Source of the DNA: Undaria pinnatifida
Taxonomy: Eukaryota; Sar; Phaeophyceae; Laminariales; Alariaceae
Length of the DNA stretch: 64,000 nucleotides
Direction of reading: 5' to 3'
Assembly (NCBI GenBank): GCA_012845835.1
Contig: JABAKD010000001.1
Span: 14,043,684 to 14,107,683 of the forward strand
In this document: in pieces, positions 9,618 through 19,989 of the stretch
Layout: each line of letters begins with the position of its first letter
Position numbering within the stretch: position 1 is the stretch's first letter
Notes under the pieces: generated by a model
Seen by the model: only the letters and a program-made list of their open reading frames with translations
Told to the model about the DNA's origin: nothing
Databases searched by the model: none
Made by a program: the position numbers and the translations under genes

Positions 9618-10056
9618 TGCGGCGGATTGACATGATTGTTACATGAAACCCCGTGGCGGAATGCTGCCTAGGTCTGTATAACGCCGATCAGTCTAAAAAG
9701 CGTGCCGCTCGCGCCCTCAGTCCACAAACACACAAAACCAAACGAGGGAAAAAGGAACATGAACTTGGTCTGACATGAGCGTGAGTGACTGGGAACCGAG
9801 CTTGAGTACAGCGATCGTTACCGTGAGGCATTGTTGGAGGTTTCATCTGGAGATCTGTTATATTGTACAAGCGCTTGGAAGAGGACTGCGTGAGACGAGA
9901 CTGGTGTTTGCAGGCAGCTGTTGCAACAAGCAGACGGGAGGAATCAGCCTGAAGGTAGACACGGAGGAAACGAACTAGAAGCGGTGAGAGAGTTGGGACA
10001 AGGGATTGGAGACTTGGGTACTTGTGACTAAAATAGCTCTTTATCCGTTCGTTACA
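9618..10056 (-). repeat. Right LTR-like terminal repeat, inverted
   Basis: Reverse complement of 2921-3358. Its TGTAAC end is at 10056 and its CCGCCGCA end at 9618, facing the element interior. An ordinary 3' LTR would be a direct copy, so either the end was inverted or it belongs to a neighbouring element in opposite orientation. No polypurine tract is evident just inside it. Confidence 0.85.
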
Positions 10057-12229
10057 TTGGCTATCCAGCGTCCGCCCAGACCAACCCGCCCCGTCGAGCA
10101 CAGCTTATGATCAACCGCAGGTGGCGAAACTGCTGTGTACAGACGACGGAGTAGCCAGCTCCGGCCTCGTCCTGCAGGTACACGGGTCAGATGCACTGCT
10201 GAGACTTGCTACGCGTCTTGCAGCGTAGACGTTTATCTGCTGCACGGATGCAAACATGACTGGTCAGATCCTCGGGCTACACACACGCACCGATAAAAAA
10301 ACCAGCACGAGGAAGATATCTTGGACAGACCTACCTCGCCTATACCACAACGCGCAGGTATACCTCGCGTATACTACAACGCGCAGGCAAATTACGTGAG
10401 CGGTTCACGTAGGTGTAGCGGCAGCAGCAGGCGGCTACCAGCTAGCAGTCGTATCCTCAGCTTACACATGCTACCAAGCCTGCAACTCGGTACGTGGGAG
10501 ATATCTTGGATAGACGACAGCTCGCGAGAAAACCACGCGCAGGCGATTTCGGTCGCCAGTTACAGACACAAAAAACACCAACAACGGTGCGCCGCGCGCA
10601 GAACTAACAACCTGCACAACCCTGTTTGCCGACCGAAATCAACGCCTAGAAGTTGTGCTCCCGAATGCTTTACACAAACAGTAGCGTAATGAAAGTGCAC
10701 CCGAGAGCCCAGGTGATCAGTCCGGGCCCAGTAAGCAAGCGGGTTGACTCAGTGTGGCCTCCAGCAGAAAGAAGACTCTGGCAGTAGCTTCCCGCGGAAA
10801 AATATCCAAAAAATATCCAAATCCTGGAGGACCCAAAAATATCCAAAACCTGGAGGACGGGTGTGCTCTCCTTAGCACTCGGCGACAGCAGTAGACGCGC
10901 AGTCGCCGCAGGACCCCACTCACACACACGAGGCTCATAACCTGTCATGGATAATGTGTGATACCCTGGCACGGTGGTATGAGAGGTTGTGCCGTCGACA
11001 TCAGTCGAGGTGATGGCACGGCGCGAGAGGATAGCCTGGAAGACGAAGTGATTCCGAGATGTAGAGAAGATGTCGAAAAATACAACGGTGGCGCTTAATT
11101 TGGCCAACACACACAGATCTAAACCGCAGAGTTGCAGGAGCCCAGACGACGGCTGCTTCCCAGAGATGACCAGGACAGCTATGATCCGGAAATATCTACA
11201 AGAGAGAGCCACACGAGAGAATGGGCTACCTGGATATCAAGCGGAGAATCCTACGGAAGTAATTCCTCTGCCCACATACTCGTACGTACGTTGTACTCGA
11301 ACGGACACATGAAAGATCTACGATACACAAGAGCAGTGGTGCTGAACATCGACTCATAATGGCTATGTGCTGACATTTTCATAACAACTACGGAGGCACG
11401 AAACACGGTTGATACCACCCAAAAGCACGCCTACTAGCAGAACTTTGGAGAAGGTACTCCGACACATAGGGCAGAACCACCTGTACCCTCGTCACTGTAG
11501 AACTAGTGATTCCGTCAGTGGGGTAGTAGGGTGCTCAAAATCGTCGCCCACAACAATAATAAGCTGGAGAGTGATCGGTCGCGCTGCTCCCCTCACCCTT
11601 TATTGAAAAGGTTCCGAAAAGCTAGTTGTTGGAGAAAAGCCGGCCGCTGCACTCTGTTGATGTCTTGCTCAAAGTAAGCAACGAACTCCTCTCAGTCGGG
11701 CCTCGCCACCACTCGCACACTGTCGTCGTCGAAGTTCTCCCCAAACACTATTTCCTCGACACCGATGAGAGAGCGCAAACAACGAGTCAATATCATGATT
11801 GACAACAAGCCCCACGTGACGCTCAGCAAACGGATCCCTGGCACGCGCATCCCCTGAAACCCTCTAAGGTCAGGGCTTCGCGGGGTGATTTTACCGGAGA
11901 CGACCAATTTTTCGCGAAGCGGCGTTCGCACGGCTTCACATCCCTCCAACGACATTTCTTAGAGCTGTTTGCGGACGTGAACCACGTCTCCCATCCATAA
12001 TATTGAAGGCAACATGTAGGGCGGCCTGTGTCGGGCTGACGGAAGCTTGCAGCCGTGCCGCGACGCTAAAGTACGAATCTAACCGACACATAATAAGCAA
12101 ATAAGCACGACTAAATCAACATTTTTTTGTCGCAAGCAAGACAAAGTTGCTTTTGCTTCAAAAAAACGAGCCAAAAATACTTGATCAATCATTCTACATA
12201 ATTATCAATACTACGTAGTAGTGAGAATT
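10057..12229. other. No supported gene; short internal repeats
   Basis: I see no coherent gene. Local structure includes repeated AACGCGCAGG near 10350-10390, two AGATATCTTGGA-type words (10314 and 10500), and an imperfect repeat of AAAAATATCCAAA plus CCTGGAGGAC at 10797-10860. A 180-codon minus frame at 10670-11212 has no recognisable domain and is probably chance. Confidence 0.4.
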
Positions 12230-12345
12230 ATGCACCAGTATGAACCTGGCACACAGTCGGCTGACTCCCGATTTCATTTTTTATGGATTCCTGGCGGAGG
12301 TATGAATTGCGTCAGCTGTGACATACATGCGTGTACCACCTTTAT
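12230..12345 (+). repeat. Copy of a dispersed repeat also at 60248-60360
   Basis: Shared words include ACCTGGCACA, GGCTGACTCCCGA, CTGGCGGAGG, TGCGTCAGCTG and TGCGTGTACCA in the same order. At 60 kb this block continues into the segment that is the related empty site of the copia insertion. Confidence 0.75.
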
Positions 12346-13205
12346 TTGGTCTCCTCTTCACGAAAATATGCGTGTTCATTAATATCATGGTGTTCCCCCG
12401 CCCCGCGGGGGAGGGTGGGGGGGGTGGAAACTGACGGCTCACCCTCGTCCGGTTTTCCTTGCCCCCCTCTCCCTCCCCCGCTCCCTCTCCCGGCTGTTGA
12501 ACGCGGCTGACCTGCCCCCCTTCCCGACAGATAACTTCAACAACCAGAAGCCCCCCCCCCCCGAAGGCACGCACACACCGGAAGATGAAGGAATCAATCC
12601 CTGCCCTTCCTTCCTTCCCTCCTCTCGCCCCCCTCCCCCTCCCTCCGCTTTAGCCCTCCTGCTCGTGAAGCAATCGGGTGGGAGGGTGGGAGATTGCGAT
12701 TGGTGTCTCCCCGTGCCACCTCTCTACTCTATGCTCCTGCCGACGTGTTCTCCCTACTGCTACTGCTGCTGCTGTCGCTGCTGCGTGGGCGCTACTCCCT
12801 TCTTCCTCTACCGGTTGTTGTGTCCGATACTCGCTGCTGGTGTGCTGCTGGTGTGCTACGTTGTTGCTGCTGAGGTCCTCCTATTTTCCGCTATTCCTTC
12901 CCCTGGAACCACCCCCCCCTATGCTACCGGGTTCTCCGATATTTCCTCTTCGTTCCGCCAAACTCCAGACTGTTCCGACATTCTTACATTTTGGTCTCTT
13001 CTTCATGAAAATATGCGTGTTCATTAATATCATGGTGCTCCCCCGCCCCGCGGGGGAGGGTGGGGGGGGTGGAAACTGACGGCTCACCCTCGTCCGGTTT
13101 TCCTTGCCCCCCTCTTCCTCCCCCGCTCCCTCTCCCGGCTATTGTACGCGGCTGACCTGCCCCCCTTCCCGACAGATAACCTCAACAACACGAAGCCCAT
13201 TCGGA
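12346..13205. repeat. Direct repeat pair (12346-12545, 12988-13205) around a ~296-bp block
   Basis: About 190 bp beginning GGTCTC[CT]TCTTCA[CT]GAAA occur twice in direct orientation with few differences. Each copy holds a GC hairpin: TCCCCCGC pairs with GCGGGGGA over a CCC loop. The block between them, 12693-12988 (from ATTGCGATTGGTGTC to GACATTCTTACAT), has a near-identical copy at 19062-19360 just before the copia insertion. The arrangement resembles the end of a transposable element associated with the adjacent recombinase. Confidence 0.8.
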
Positions 13206-13226
13206 AGCCGCGTTCTACGCTCGCGC

Positions 13227-14450
13227 CTACGCTATTCTACCCTCGCCCCCGCCCCCCCCCCCCATCTCGTCCCTTGCCCCGGCTATCTGCCCGGCGCTCC
13301 TGACCTCCCTACAGATATCCTTGACACCCAAAGGGGGTCTTCCATATTCGATGTCACGTACCCCATGAATGCCTGCGCCGCCAACCTTTCTTCTATCTTG
13401 ATCACCCACGGCTGTGTTCCCATCTCCGCCAGCCTTGTCGCTCCCCCTATCCTTCGGGAGTGCAGCGCGAATTCCTCAGAAACCAGCTCTCCCACTGCCC
13501 GCTTCCCTCACTTCTTCCATTTCCTCCCCACTCTCTCCAGCCCGCTCCTTAAGCAAATCGTCGCTTGCCCTTTCGTCCATACCTTCCATCTTCCCCCGCT
13601 CCTGTATGTCATCAGCGGGGCGTTTCCCCCCCCCCGGAACCGTCCTCCCGTAGTAGCCTACTAGCTCCGCCATCAGGTCCACTACGTTCCCTTCCACCCC
13701 TCCCCGACCCCCCCCAGATCCTTTAGTTCTCACGGCTACCGCGCCTTGTCTCCCTTGGTCTCCCTTCCCCCCCTTGAAACGGACCCCCACCGTATCCGCG
13801 GCTTCCTTCCCTCCCGGTCCCAGCTGCACCCCTGTCTCGAAGAAAGCCACATCCCCCCGACTCAAGCAGTAAACCTCATGCACCTTTCCTCTTCCTCCGC
13901 GAATAGTTCCGAGGCCTTCAGCAGCAGCTGATACGTCAGTGCCAAGCCGATCCACACGATCCTCCCCCCTACCCCCCACGCGCCGATACTCTCCTCCAAC
14001 ACTCTGATCATCTCCCACGTCAGCGGCCTCCTTACCCGTGCCTGGTTCCTCGCCTCCGCATGCGCCCTCCTGATTCCTTTCTTCACTGCCTGAATCCTGA
14101 AGTGCTGCAGCGGCAGAGACAGCCCCCCCACTGCTCGTGATAAAGTTAACCGCCACTCCTTTGCATTCTCCTCCTACCCCCCTCCCCCCCGCCCCGCTTG
14201 CCCCCGCTGGTTGCCCTCTTCGCCCCCCCCCCCCCCCCCCCTTTCTCCCTCCCCCAGCCCTCCCTCGCACCCCCCCATTCATGTATAGGGGCGCCACGTC
14301 CAGCCACGCCCGCGTTGCTTTGAACTCCGGTACTGGTAGAGGCCCGGCCTCTTCCGCCGTCGGCCGCGTGTTCACCCTCCGCTTCATCCTCAGCGCTTGC
14401 GTCCCACCTCTTCCCCCAACTCCGCTAGATCCATCTTGAACCGCGTCACG
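13227..14450 (-). pseudogene. Tyrosine recombinase (Crypton/DIRS type), frameshifted
   Basis: Tyrosine recombinases cut and rejoin DNA through a covalent 3'-phosphotyrosine. Fragments in successive minus-strand frames appear in family order. At 14131-13862 a helix-rich segment (RRPLTWEMIRVLEE, LALTYQLLLKASELF) matches the first catalytic box, with Lys where Arg is usual. Next, in the 14387-13476 frame, comes VYCLSRGDVAFFE followed by VRFKGGKGDQGRQGAVAVRT, the lysine beta-hairpin region. Last, at 13495-13283, comes FALHSRRIGGATRLAEMG with the HxxR pair, followed by FMGYVTSN as the probable tyrosine. At least two frameshifts and the K-for-R change make it inactive. No reverse transcriptase is visible nearby, so Crypton-like is favoured over DIRS. 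Confidence 0.72.
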
Positions 14451-14839
14451 AACCGTCCCCCCCTCTCCCCCCTTTCTCTCGCCAATTCGGATGCAGCTTG
14501 CTCAGCTGCAGAAGCCACCGCACCCTTCCCAACGCCCACCCCACCTTCCTCACACCCTTCCCAACGCCCACCCCACCTTCCTCAAGCCCACTCCTATATT
14601 TATCCACATCTCTCCCCCCACACCAGCCACGACCCCCAACCGTCGATCTCCTTTCATCTGCGTCTTCCCCCTGTCTTCCCCAGGCGCTCCATGGCGCCCC
14701 TCCACAGTAGGGGCACCTCCCGTTCTGCCTTGTGCAGCTCGTGCGCGGTTCCGTTGCTGCGCTCTTTCCCTCCTCTCTCCGAAATGGCTCCCTTTCCACG
14801 CCTCACCCCTTCGGCCCCGTTGCCGCAGGCTCACCTTCC
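14451..14839 (-). other. Possible N-terminal extension of the recombinase element
   Basis: A minus-strand frame (14799-14446) contains RCPYCGGAPWSAWGRQGED and later VRWLLQLSKLHPNW, directly upstream of the recombinase relic. CPYC could be half of a zinc-binding motif. A short direct duplication of CACCCTTCCCAACGCCCACC lies at about 14521-14572. I cannot assign a domain. Confidence 0.3.
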
Positions 14840-17800
14840 ATGAGCGTGTGCGGTCCCGTTGCCGCTCACTCCCCCCGTTTCTCTTTGCGCGACCCCTTTC
14901 TCCGCCCTTTCCCCGTCCTGGCCGTTCTCCCTCGTCTCCCCTCAGCCCCCTTTTCTTTGCCTCGTCGTTCCCCGTTCTGTGTGGCCCCTCTGCCGCGTTC
15001 TCCCCTCGTCTGGTCGTGTACGTCCCAGTTTCCGCACCCCCCCCCCTCGTCCCCTTCTTGCGCGGTTCGTTGTCACATTCCCCCCCTGCCGTGTCGTGTA
15101 CGGCCCCGTTGCCGCGTCCCCGCCCCCCCCTGGTCGTGTACGGCCACACTGCCGCACACCTCTTCCCCCCTTTTGCGCGGCCCCTTGCCGCGTCCCCCCC
15201 CCCCGACCAGGTCGTGTACGGCCCCGCTGCCGACCCCCCCTTCCTAGTTTACGCGGCCCCGTTTCCGCGTTCCTCCTCCCGCTTTGTCGTGTACGGCTCG
15301 TTGCTCACACCCCCCCCCCCCTTTTTGCTCGGCCTCGTTGCCATGTCCCCACCCCACCTGTTCGTGCGTGACCCCGTTGTCGCACGCCTTTCCCTTTCTT
15401 GCACGGCCCCGTTGCCGCATCACACCCCCGACAAGGTCGTGTACGGCCCCGTTGCCGCACAACCCCCCTTTCTTGCGCGGCCCCGTAGCCGCGCCCCCCG
15501 ACCAGGTCGTGAACGGCCCCGTTGCCGCACACCCCCCCTTTCTTGCACGGCCCCGTTGCCGCATCCCACCCCCGACAAGGTCGTGAACGGCCCCGTTGCC
15601 GCGCACCCCCCCTTTCTTGCGCGGCCCCGTGGCCGCGCGCCCCCGACCAGGTCGTGAACATCCCCGTTGCCGCATCCCACCCCCGACAAGGTCGTGTACG
15701 GCCCCGTTGCCGCACACCCCCCCTTTCTTGCGCGGCCCCGTAGCCGCGCCCCCCGACCAGGTCGTGAACGGCCCCGTTGCCGCATCCCACCCCGGACAAG
15801 GTCGTGTACGGCCCCGTTGCCGCACACCCTCTCTTTCTTGCGCGGCCGCGTAGCCGCGCCCCCCGACCAGGTCGTGAACGGCCCCGTTGCCGCATCCCAC
15901 CCCGGACAAGGTCGTGTACGGCCCCGTAGCCGCACACCCCCCCTTTCTTGCACGGCCCCGATGCCGCATCCCACCCCCGACAAGGTCGTGTACGGCCCCG
16001 TTGCCGCACACCCCCCCTTTCTTGCGCGGCCCCGTAGCCGCATCACACCCCCGACCAGGTCGTGAACGGCCCCGTTGCCGCATCCGACCCCGGACAAGGT
16101 CGTGTACGGCCCCGTTGCCGCACACCCCCCCTTTCTTGCACGGCCCCGTTGCCGCATCCCACCCCCGACCAGGTCGTGAACGGCCCCGTTGCCGCGCACC
16201 CCCCCTTTCTTGCGCGGCCCCGTGGCCGTGCCCCCCCGACCAGGTCGTGAACGGCCCCGTTGCCGCATCCCACCCCCGACAAGGTCGTGTACGGCCCCGT
16301 TGCCGCACACCCCCCCTTTCTTGCGCGGCCCCGTAGCCGCGTCCCCCGACCAGGTCGTGAAGGGCCCCGTTGCCGCATCCCACTCCGGACAAGGTCGTGT
16401 ACGGCCCCGTTGCCGCACACCCTCTCTTTCTTGCGCGGCCCCGTAGCCGCGCACCCCGACCAGGTCGTGAACGGCCCCGTTGCCGCATCCCACCCCGGAC
16501 AAGGTCGTGTACGGCCCCGTAGCCGCACACCCCCCCTTTCTTGCACGGCCCCGTTGCCGCATCCCACCCCCGACAAGGTCGTGTACGGCCCCGTTGCCGC
16601 ACACCCCCCCTTTCTTGCGCGGCCCCGTAGCCGCGCCCCCCGACCAGGTCCTGAGCGGCCCCGTTGCCGCATCCCACCCTGGACAAGGTCGTGTACGGCC
16701 CCGTTGCCGCACACCCCCCCTTTCTTGCGCGGCCCCGTAGCCGCGCCCCCCGACCAGGTCGTGAACGGCCCCGTTGCCGCCCACGCCCCCCCCCCTTTTT
16801 TCCCCGCGCGGCCCCGTTGCCGCGTTCCCCCCCCCCTTGGTCGTGTACGGCCCCATCGCCGCCCACTCCCACCCCCTTTCATTTCGCGGCCCCGTTGCCG
16901 CGTTCCCCCCTGCCTGAACGTGCGCGACCCCTTTGTCGCGCACCCCCCGTTTGTTTGAGCCCGCGGCCTCACCGCCGTCGCTGTGCGCGGCCCCGTTGCC
17001 GCGTCTCCTCCCGGACTGATCGTCGTGTGCAGCCCCGTTGCTGCACACGCACCCCCCCTTTATTTGCGCGGCCCCGTTGCCGCGATTCCCCCAGGCCGGG
17101 TCGTGTACGGTCCCGTTACCGCACACCACCCCCCACACGTTTTGCGTGGCCCCTTTGCCTCGCACCCCCACTTGCTAAAACCCGCGGCCTGGCCGCCGTC
17201 GCCCTGCGCGGCCCCGTCGCCACGTTCGTTCCCTACCTGATTGTGTGCGGCCCCGTTGCCGCACACACACACCCGTTTTCTTTGCGCGGCCCCCGTTGCC
17301 GTGTTCCCCCCCGGCCGGGTCGTGTACGGTCTCGTTGCCGTACACGCCCCCCCCCCCCTTTTCACGGCCCTTTCTCCGCGCACCCCCCCGTTTATTTGAG
17401 CTCGCGGCCTGGCCGCCATCGCTCCCCCCTTTTCCCAGTTCGGTACTTCTTATTCGCGGCCTTCCCGCCCCGATACCCCTAGCTTCTCCTACCTGTTTCT
17501 GTCTGGTTCTTCCCCCGTACCCTCCTTCCCCCCTTCCTCTCGCGCGCCCTATCCCCCGTGTTCCTTTATCCCCTTGGTCACCTACTGTCTTTCCCTTTCC
17601 TTTCCGTATTTTCCTTCCTGTTCCTGTTCCTTTCTGGTTTTCCCCTCTGTTGTTCCCCGGAAATTCTTCGCGGGCTTTACGTCAATATGTGGTTGCTCTG
17701 CGCGGCTCCGTCGCCGCGTTCTTTCCCGACCTGGTTGTGTGCGGCCCCGTTGCCGCACCCCCCCCCCTCTTTCCTTTTCGCGGCCCCGCTGCCCCGTCCC

Positions 17801-17860
17801 CCCCCGGCCGGGTCGTGAACTCTATCCTGCTCGCCGCGTCCTTCCTAGATTCATTGCCTC
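14840..17860. repeat. GC-rich hairpin minisatellite (~3 kb)
   Basis: Units of roughly 35-40 bp repeat around the core GGCCCCGTTGCC. Each core is a hairpin with a CCCGTT (or CCCGTA, CCCTTT) loop and a 5-9 bp GC stem. Between cores lie C-rich spacers (ACACCCCCCCTTTCTTGC) or GACCAGGTCGTG-type words. The central part (15400-16770) is homogeneous. The flanks are diverged and show stem changes that keep pairing. All six frames are nearly stop-free, which creates long spurious frames (for example minus 16872-15244). I do not regard these as genes. Confidence 0.92.
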
Positions 17861-19061
17861 AACTCGCCACCCCTTCCCCCCCCCGCGCCGTTGATCTCCT
17901 GTTTTGAAAATGTCTACTTGTACGCATGTATATATTCGTCTCGCCCCCCCCCAGCGACCCCCCTCCTCCCCGCCCGTTGCCACCCGCCTCATCCGTTCCG
18001 TAGCAGTCACACTTTACACCGCTATTAATAGTCTGAACAGTATATAAAGTGGTATCGTAATCTCCGAGTAATAGCAATCAGGGTTAGTAGTAGAGTGCAG
18101 TATAGCAGCATCAGCAGCAGTAGTAGTGTAGTAGTACTACTAGTACTGGTAGTAGTAGTCGTAATAGTATTAGCGGTAGTAGTGATAGTAGCATCCTAGT
18201 AGTATTAACACTGCAAGGCCAGATTATTAACAGTACTATCCTAAGACTGAAGACTAGTGCCGTTAGTGGTTAATACGCGTAGCGGCTGTCGTGATATCGT
18301 GGAGCTCGTTCCAGTGACGGTAAATGTCACCGCGTCACTGCTGCGGTAAATATTAAATACAATCGCCTGGCTTTCCATGTTATATGATTACGTTCCAATA
18401 TTTGTTTTCCGTGGTGTTTTCCGTCCTATACCGCACCCTACTGGTGTGATATACCAGAGTAGTGCACGGTCTATAATAATATAAAGACCTCGACTAGCTA
18501 TTAATAGCAGCCAATCCAACACACAAGCCTGCGGATAAATACCAAATTGCCGAGGGTCCCTCCCCGGCGTCTGTCTCATACGAACTCCCCCTAATCGGAT
18601 TTTTTTTTGGCTCCCTTTTACGTTTTGGGTTTTCTCTAGTGGCTTTTGATGTAATGCATGGCTTCAGGGAACAGATCGCTGCGCTACCCATACACTCGGG
18701 ACTCGCCTAACTGTTTGTTCTCGGTATGCGTCATGGTGTCGCAAACATGTCCTTACTCTTGAATCTCTGCGTTAACCTGCTCGTTCGGCATCCCTGTACG
18801 ACCACGCTTGTACAACATTCCTTCTCCTTATTTCTTCTCTTCTTATCCACAGCAGTCCATACAACACGCGCTCACCACGATGTGTGCTGTTCTTGAGTAG
18901 CTTGTGATCGATGACACTACTACTGTTTTACCTGCTGTATCCCTGTTTTCCTATGCTCCTGTCGTACGACCTTCCTTCTAATCTGCTGACCCTCCTGTGT
19001 TGTTGCTGCTGTTTCCATTGAATCTGCATCATCTGTCGCACTCTCCTGCCCAGAAATGTAG
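17861..19061. other. No gene; AGT/TAG-rich simple sequence
   Basis: 18080-18205 is dominated by AGT and AGC trinucleotides, including GTAGTAGTACTACTAGTACT, which is self-complementary in part. The rest is anonymous sequence with no supported frame. Confidence 0.5.
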
Positions 19062-19360
19062 ATTGCGATTGGTGTCTCCCCGTGCCACGTCTCTACTCTA
19101 TGCTCCTGCCGACGTGTTCTCCCTACTGCTACTGCTGCTGCTGTCGCTGCTGCGTGGGCGCTACTCCCTTCTTCCTCTACCGGTTGTTGTGTCCGATACT
19201 CGCTGCTGGTGTGCTGCTGGTGTGCTACGTTGTTGCTGCTGAGGTCTTCCTATTTTCCGCTATTCCTCCCCCTGGAACCACCCCCCCCCCTATGCTACCG
19301 GGTTCTCCGATATTGCCTCTTCGTTCCGCCAAACTCCAGACTGTTCCGACATTCTTACAT
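19062..19360 (+). repeat. Second copy of the 12693-12988 block
   Basis: Near-identical over ~296 bp, from ATTGCGATTGGTGTCTCC to GACATTCTTACAT. The shared block includes CTGCTGCTGCTGTCGCTGCT and a run of C residues that differs in length. The block ends 70 bp before the copia element. Confidence 0.88.
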
Positions 19361-19430
19361 GTTTGTGTTTTTCATATGGGATATTTTTCAGTCAGGTCCA
19401 GAGTGACTGGCGCCTGTCCTGTAAACACGG

Positions 19431-19935
19431 TGTTGGACGTACTCACTCCATTGTCAGATTGCTAACAAGAATCCGTCGAAAAGATGGATCGGAGAATTTT
19501 GGGGGTTTCGTATATGTGTGGGATGGATCTCCACAACGGGATTTTGTGTTGTGGGTTTTTATGTGCACGAATAATATCACTCCATTTTTCGACTCTATAT
19601 TTGCCTCTCCTTGTGTCTTCTCTGTGTCTCTTCTACGGCTACCACGCCAAGGGCTACCACGCCCCATCTATATTGCAAGGGCTATCACGCCTTCACCACT
19701 GCACGGCTACCACGCCTGTGTATTTACATCCCGGCTACCACGCCACAGTTCCGAGTTCCATTTCCGGGTTATCACACCTGAGCTATCACGCTTCACCACA
19801 CACGTACCGGGTAAATCGGGTTATCACACCCGCCTTAGTTAGTAGTTTGTAGTTTACCGATCACCGGCTATTACGCCACCTTTCTCCTCCACCTACACCA
19901 CCACCGGGGCGCCACACGTACCAACCTACTCCACA
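19431..19935 (+). repeat. 5' LTR of the copia element
   Basis: Starts TGTTGGACGT and ends CTACTCCACA. The second half contains around ten copies of a 12-mer close to GGCTACCACGCC, with variants such as GGTTATCACACC and GGCTATTACGCC. A weak TATA-like word (CTATATTTG) lies at about 19597. No clear match to a common tRNA primer site follows the LTR (CGCTAGCGTCAACG). Confidence 0.93.
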
Positions 19936-19989
19936 CGCTAGCGTCAACGATCTTCAACGAACGAGTGGGTTGTGCGTTGCTAAGCGCCA

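Larger units (their letters stand above)
2921..10056 (+). mobile_element. Ty3/gypsy-type retrotransposon with a C5-methyltransferase and inverted LTR-like ends
   Basis: The coding order on the plus strand is protease tail, reverse transcriptase, RNase H, C5-cytosine methyltransferase, HH-CC/DDE integrase, then chromo-like and Tudor-like C-terminal modules. Integrase after RNase H is the gypsy order. The element is bounded by two ~438-bp repeats that start TGTAACGAAC and end CCGCCGCA, but the right one is in reverse orientation. No gag or protease active site is present. The first readable protease codons follow directly on the left repeat, so a 5' deletion fused the repeat to pol. In-frame stops lie at about 4581, 4902, 5124, 5394, 6895 and 8188, with frame changes near 6020 and 8240, so this copy is dead. 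No convincing target duplication was found outside the ends (CCCCA on the left, TTGGC on the right). Confidence 0.88.

Noticed and set aside
2916-10061. Target-site duplication around the gypsy unit
   Set aside because: The bases outside the two ends (CCCCA and TTGGC) do not match directly.
10670-11212. 180-codon minus-strand frame
   Set aside because: No domain, an irregular composition and overlap with local direct repeats.
15244-17171. Very long minus-strand frames (542 and 583 codons) of Gly/Arg/Ala-rich repeats
   Set aside because: They follow from the GC-rich minisatellite, which lacks stops in nearly all frames. Several frames on both strands are open at once.
14840-17860. CRISPR-like array
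   Set aside because: Units and spacers are both repetitive and variable in length, there are no unique spacers and no cas genes, and the context is eukaryotic.
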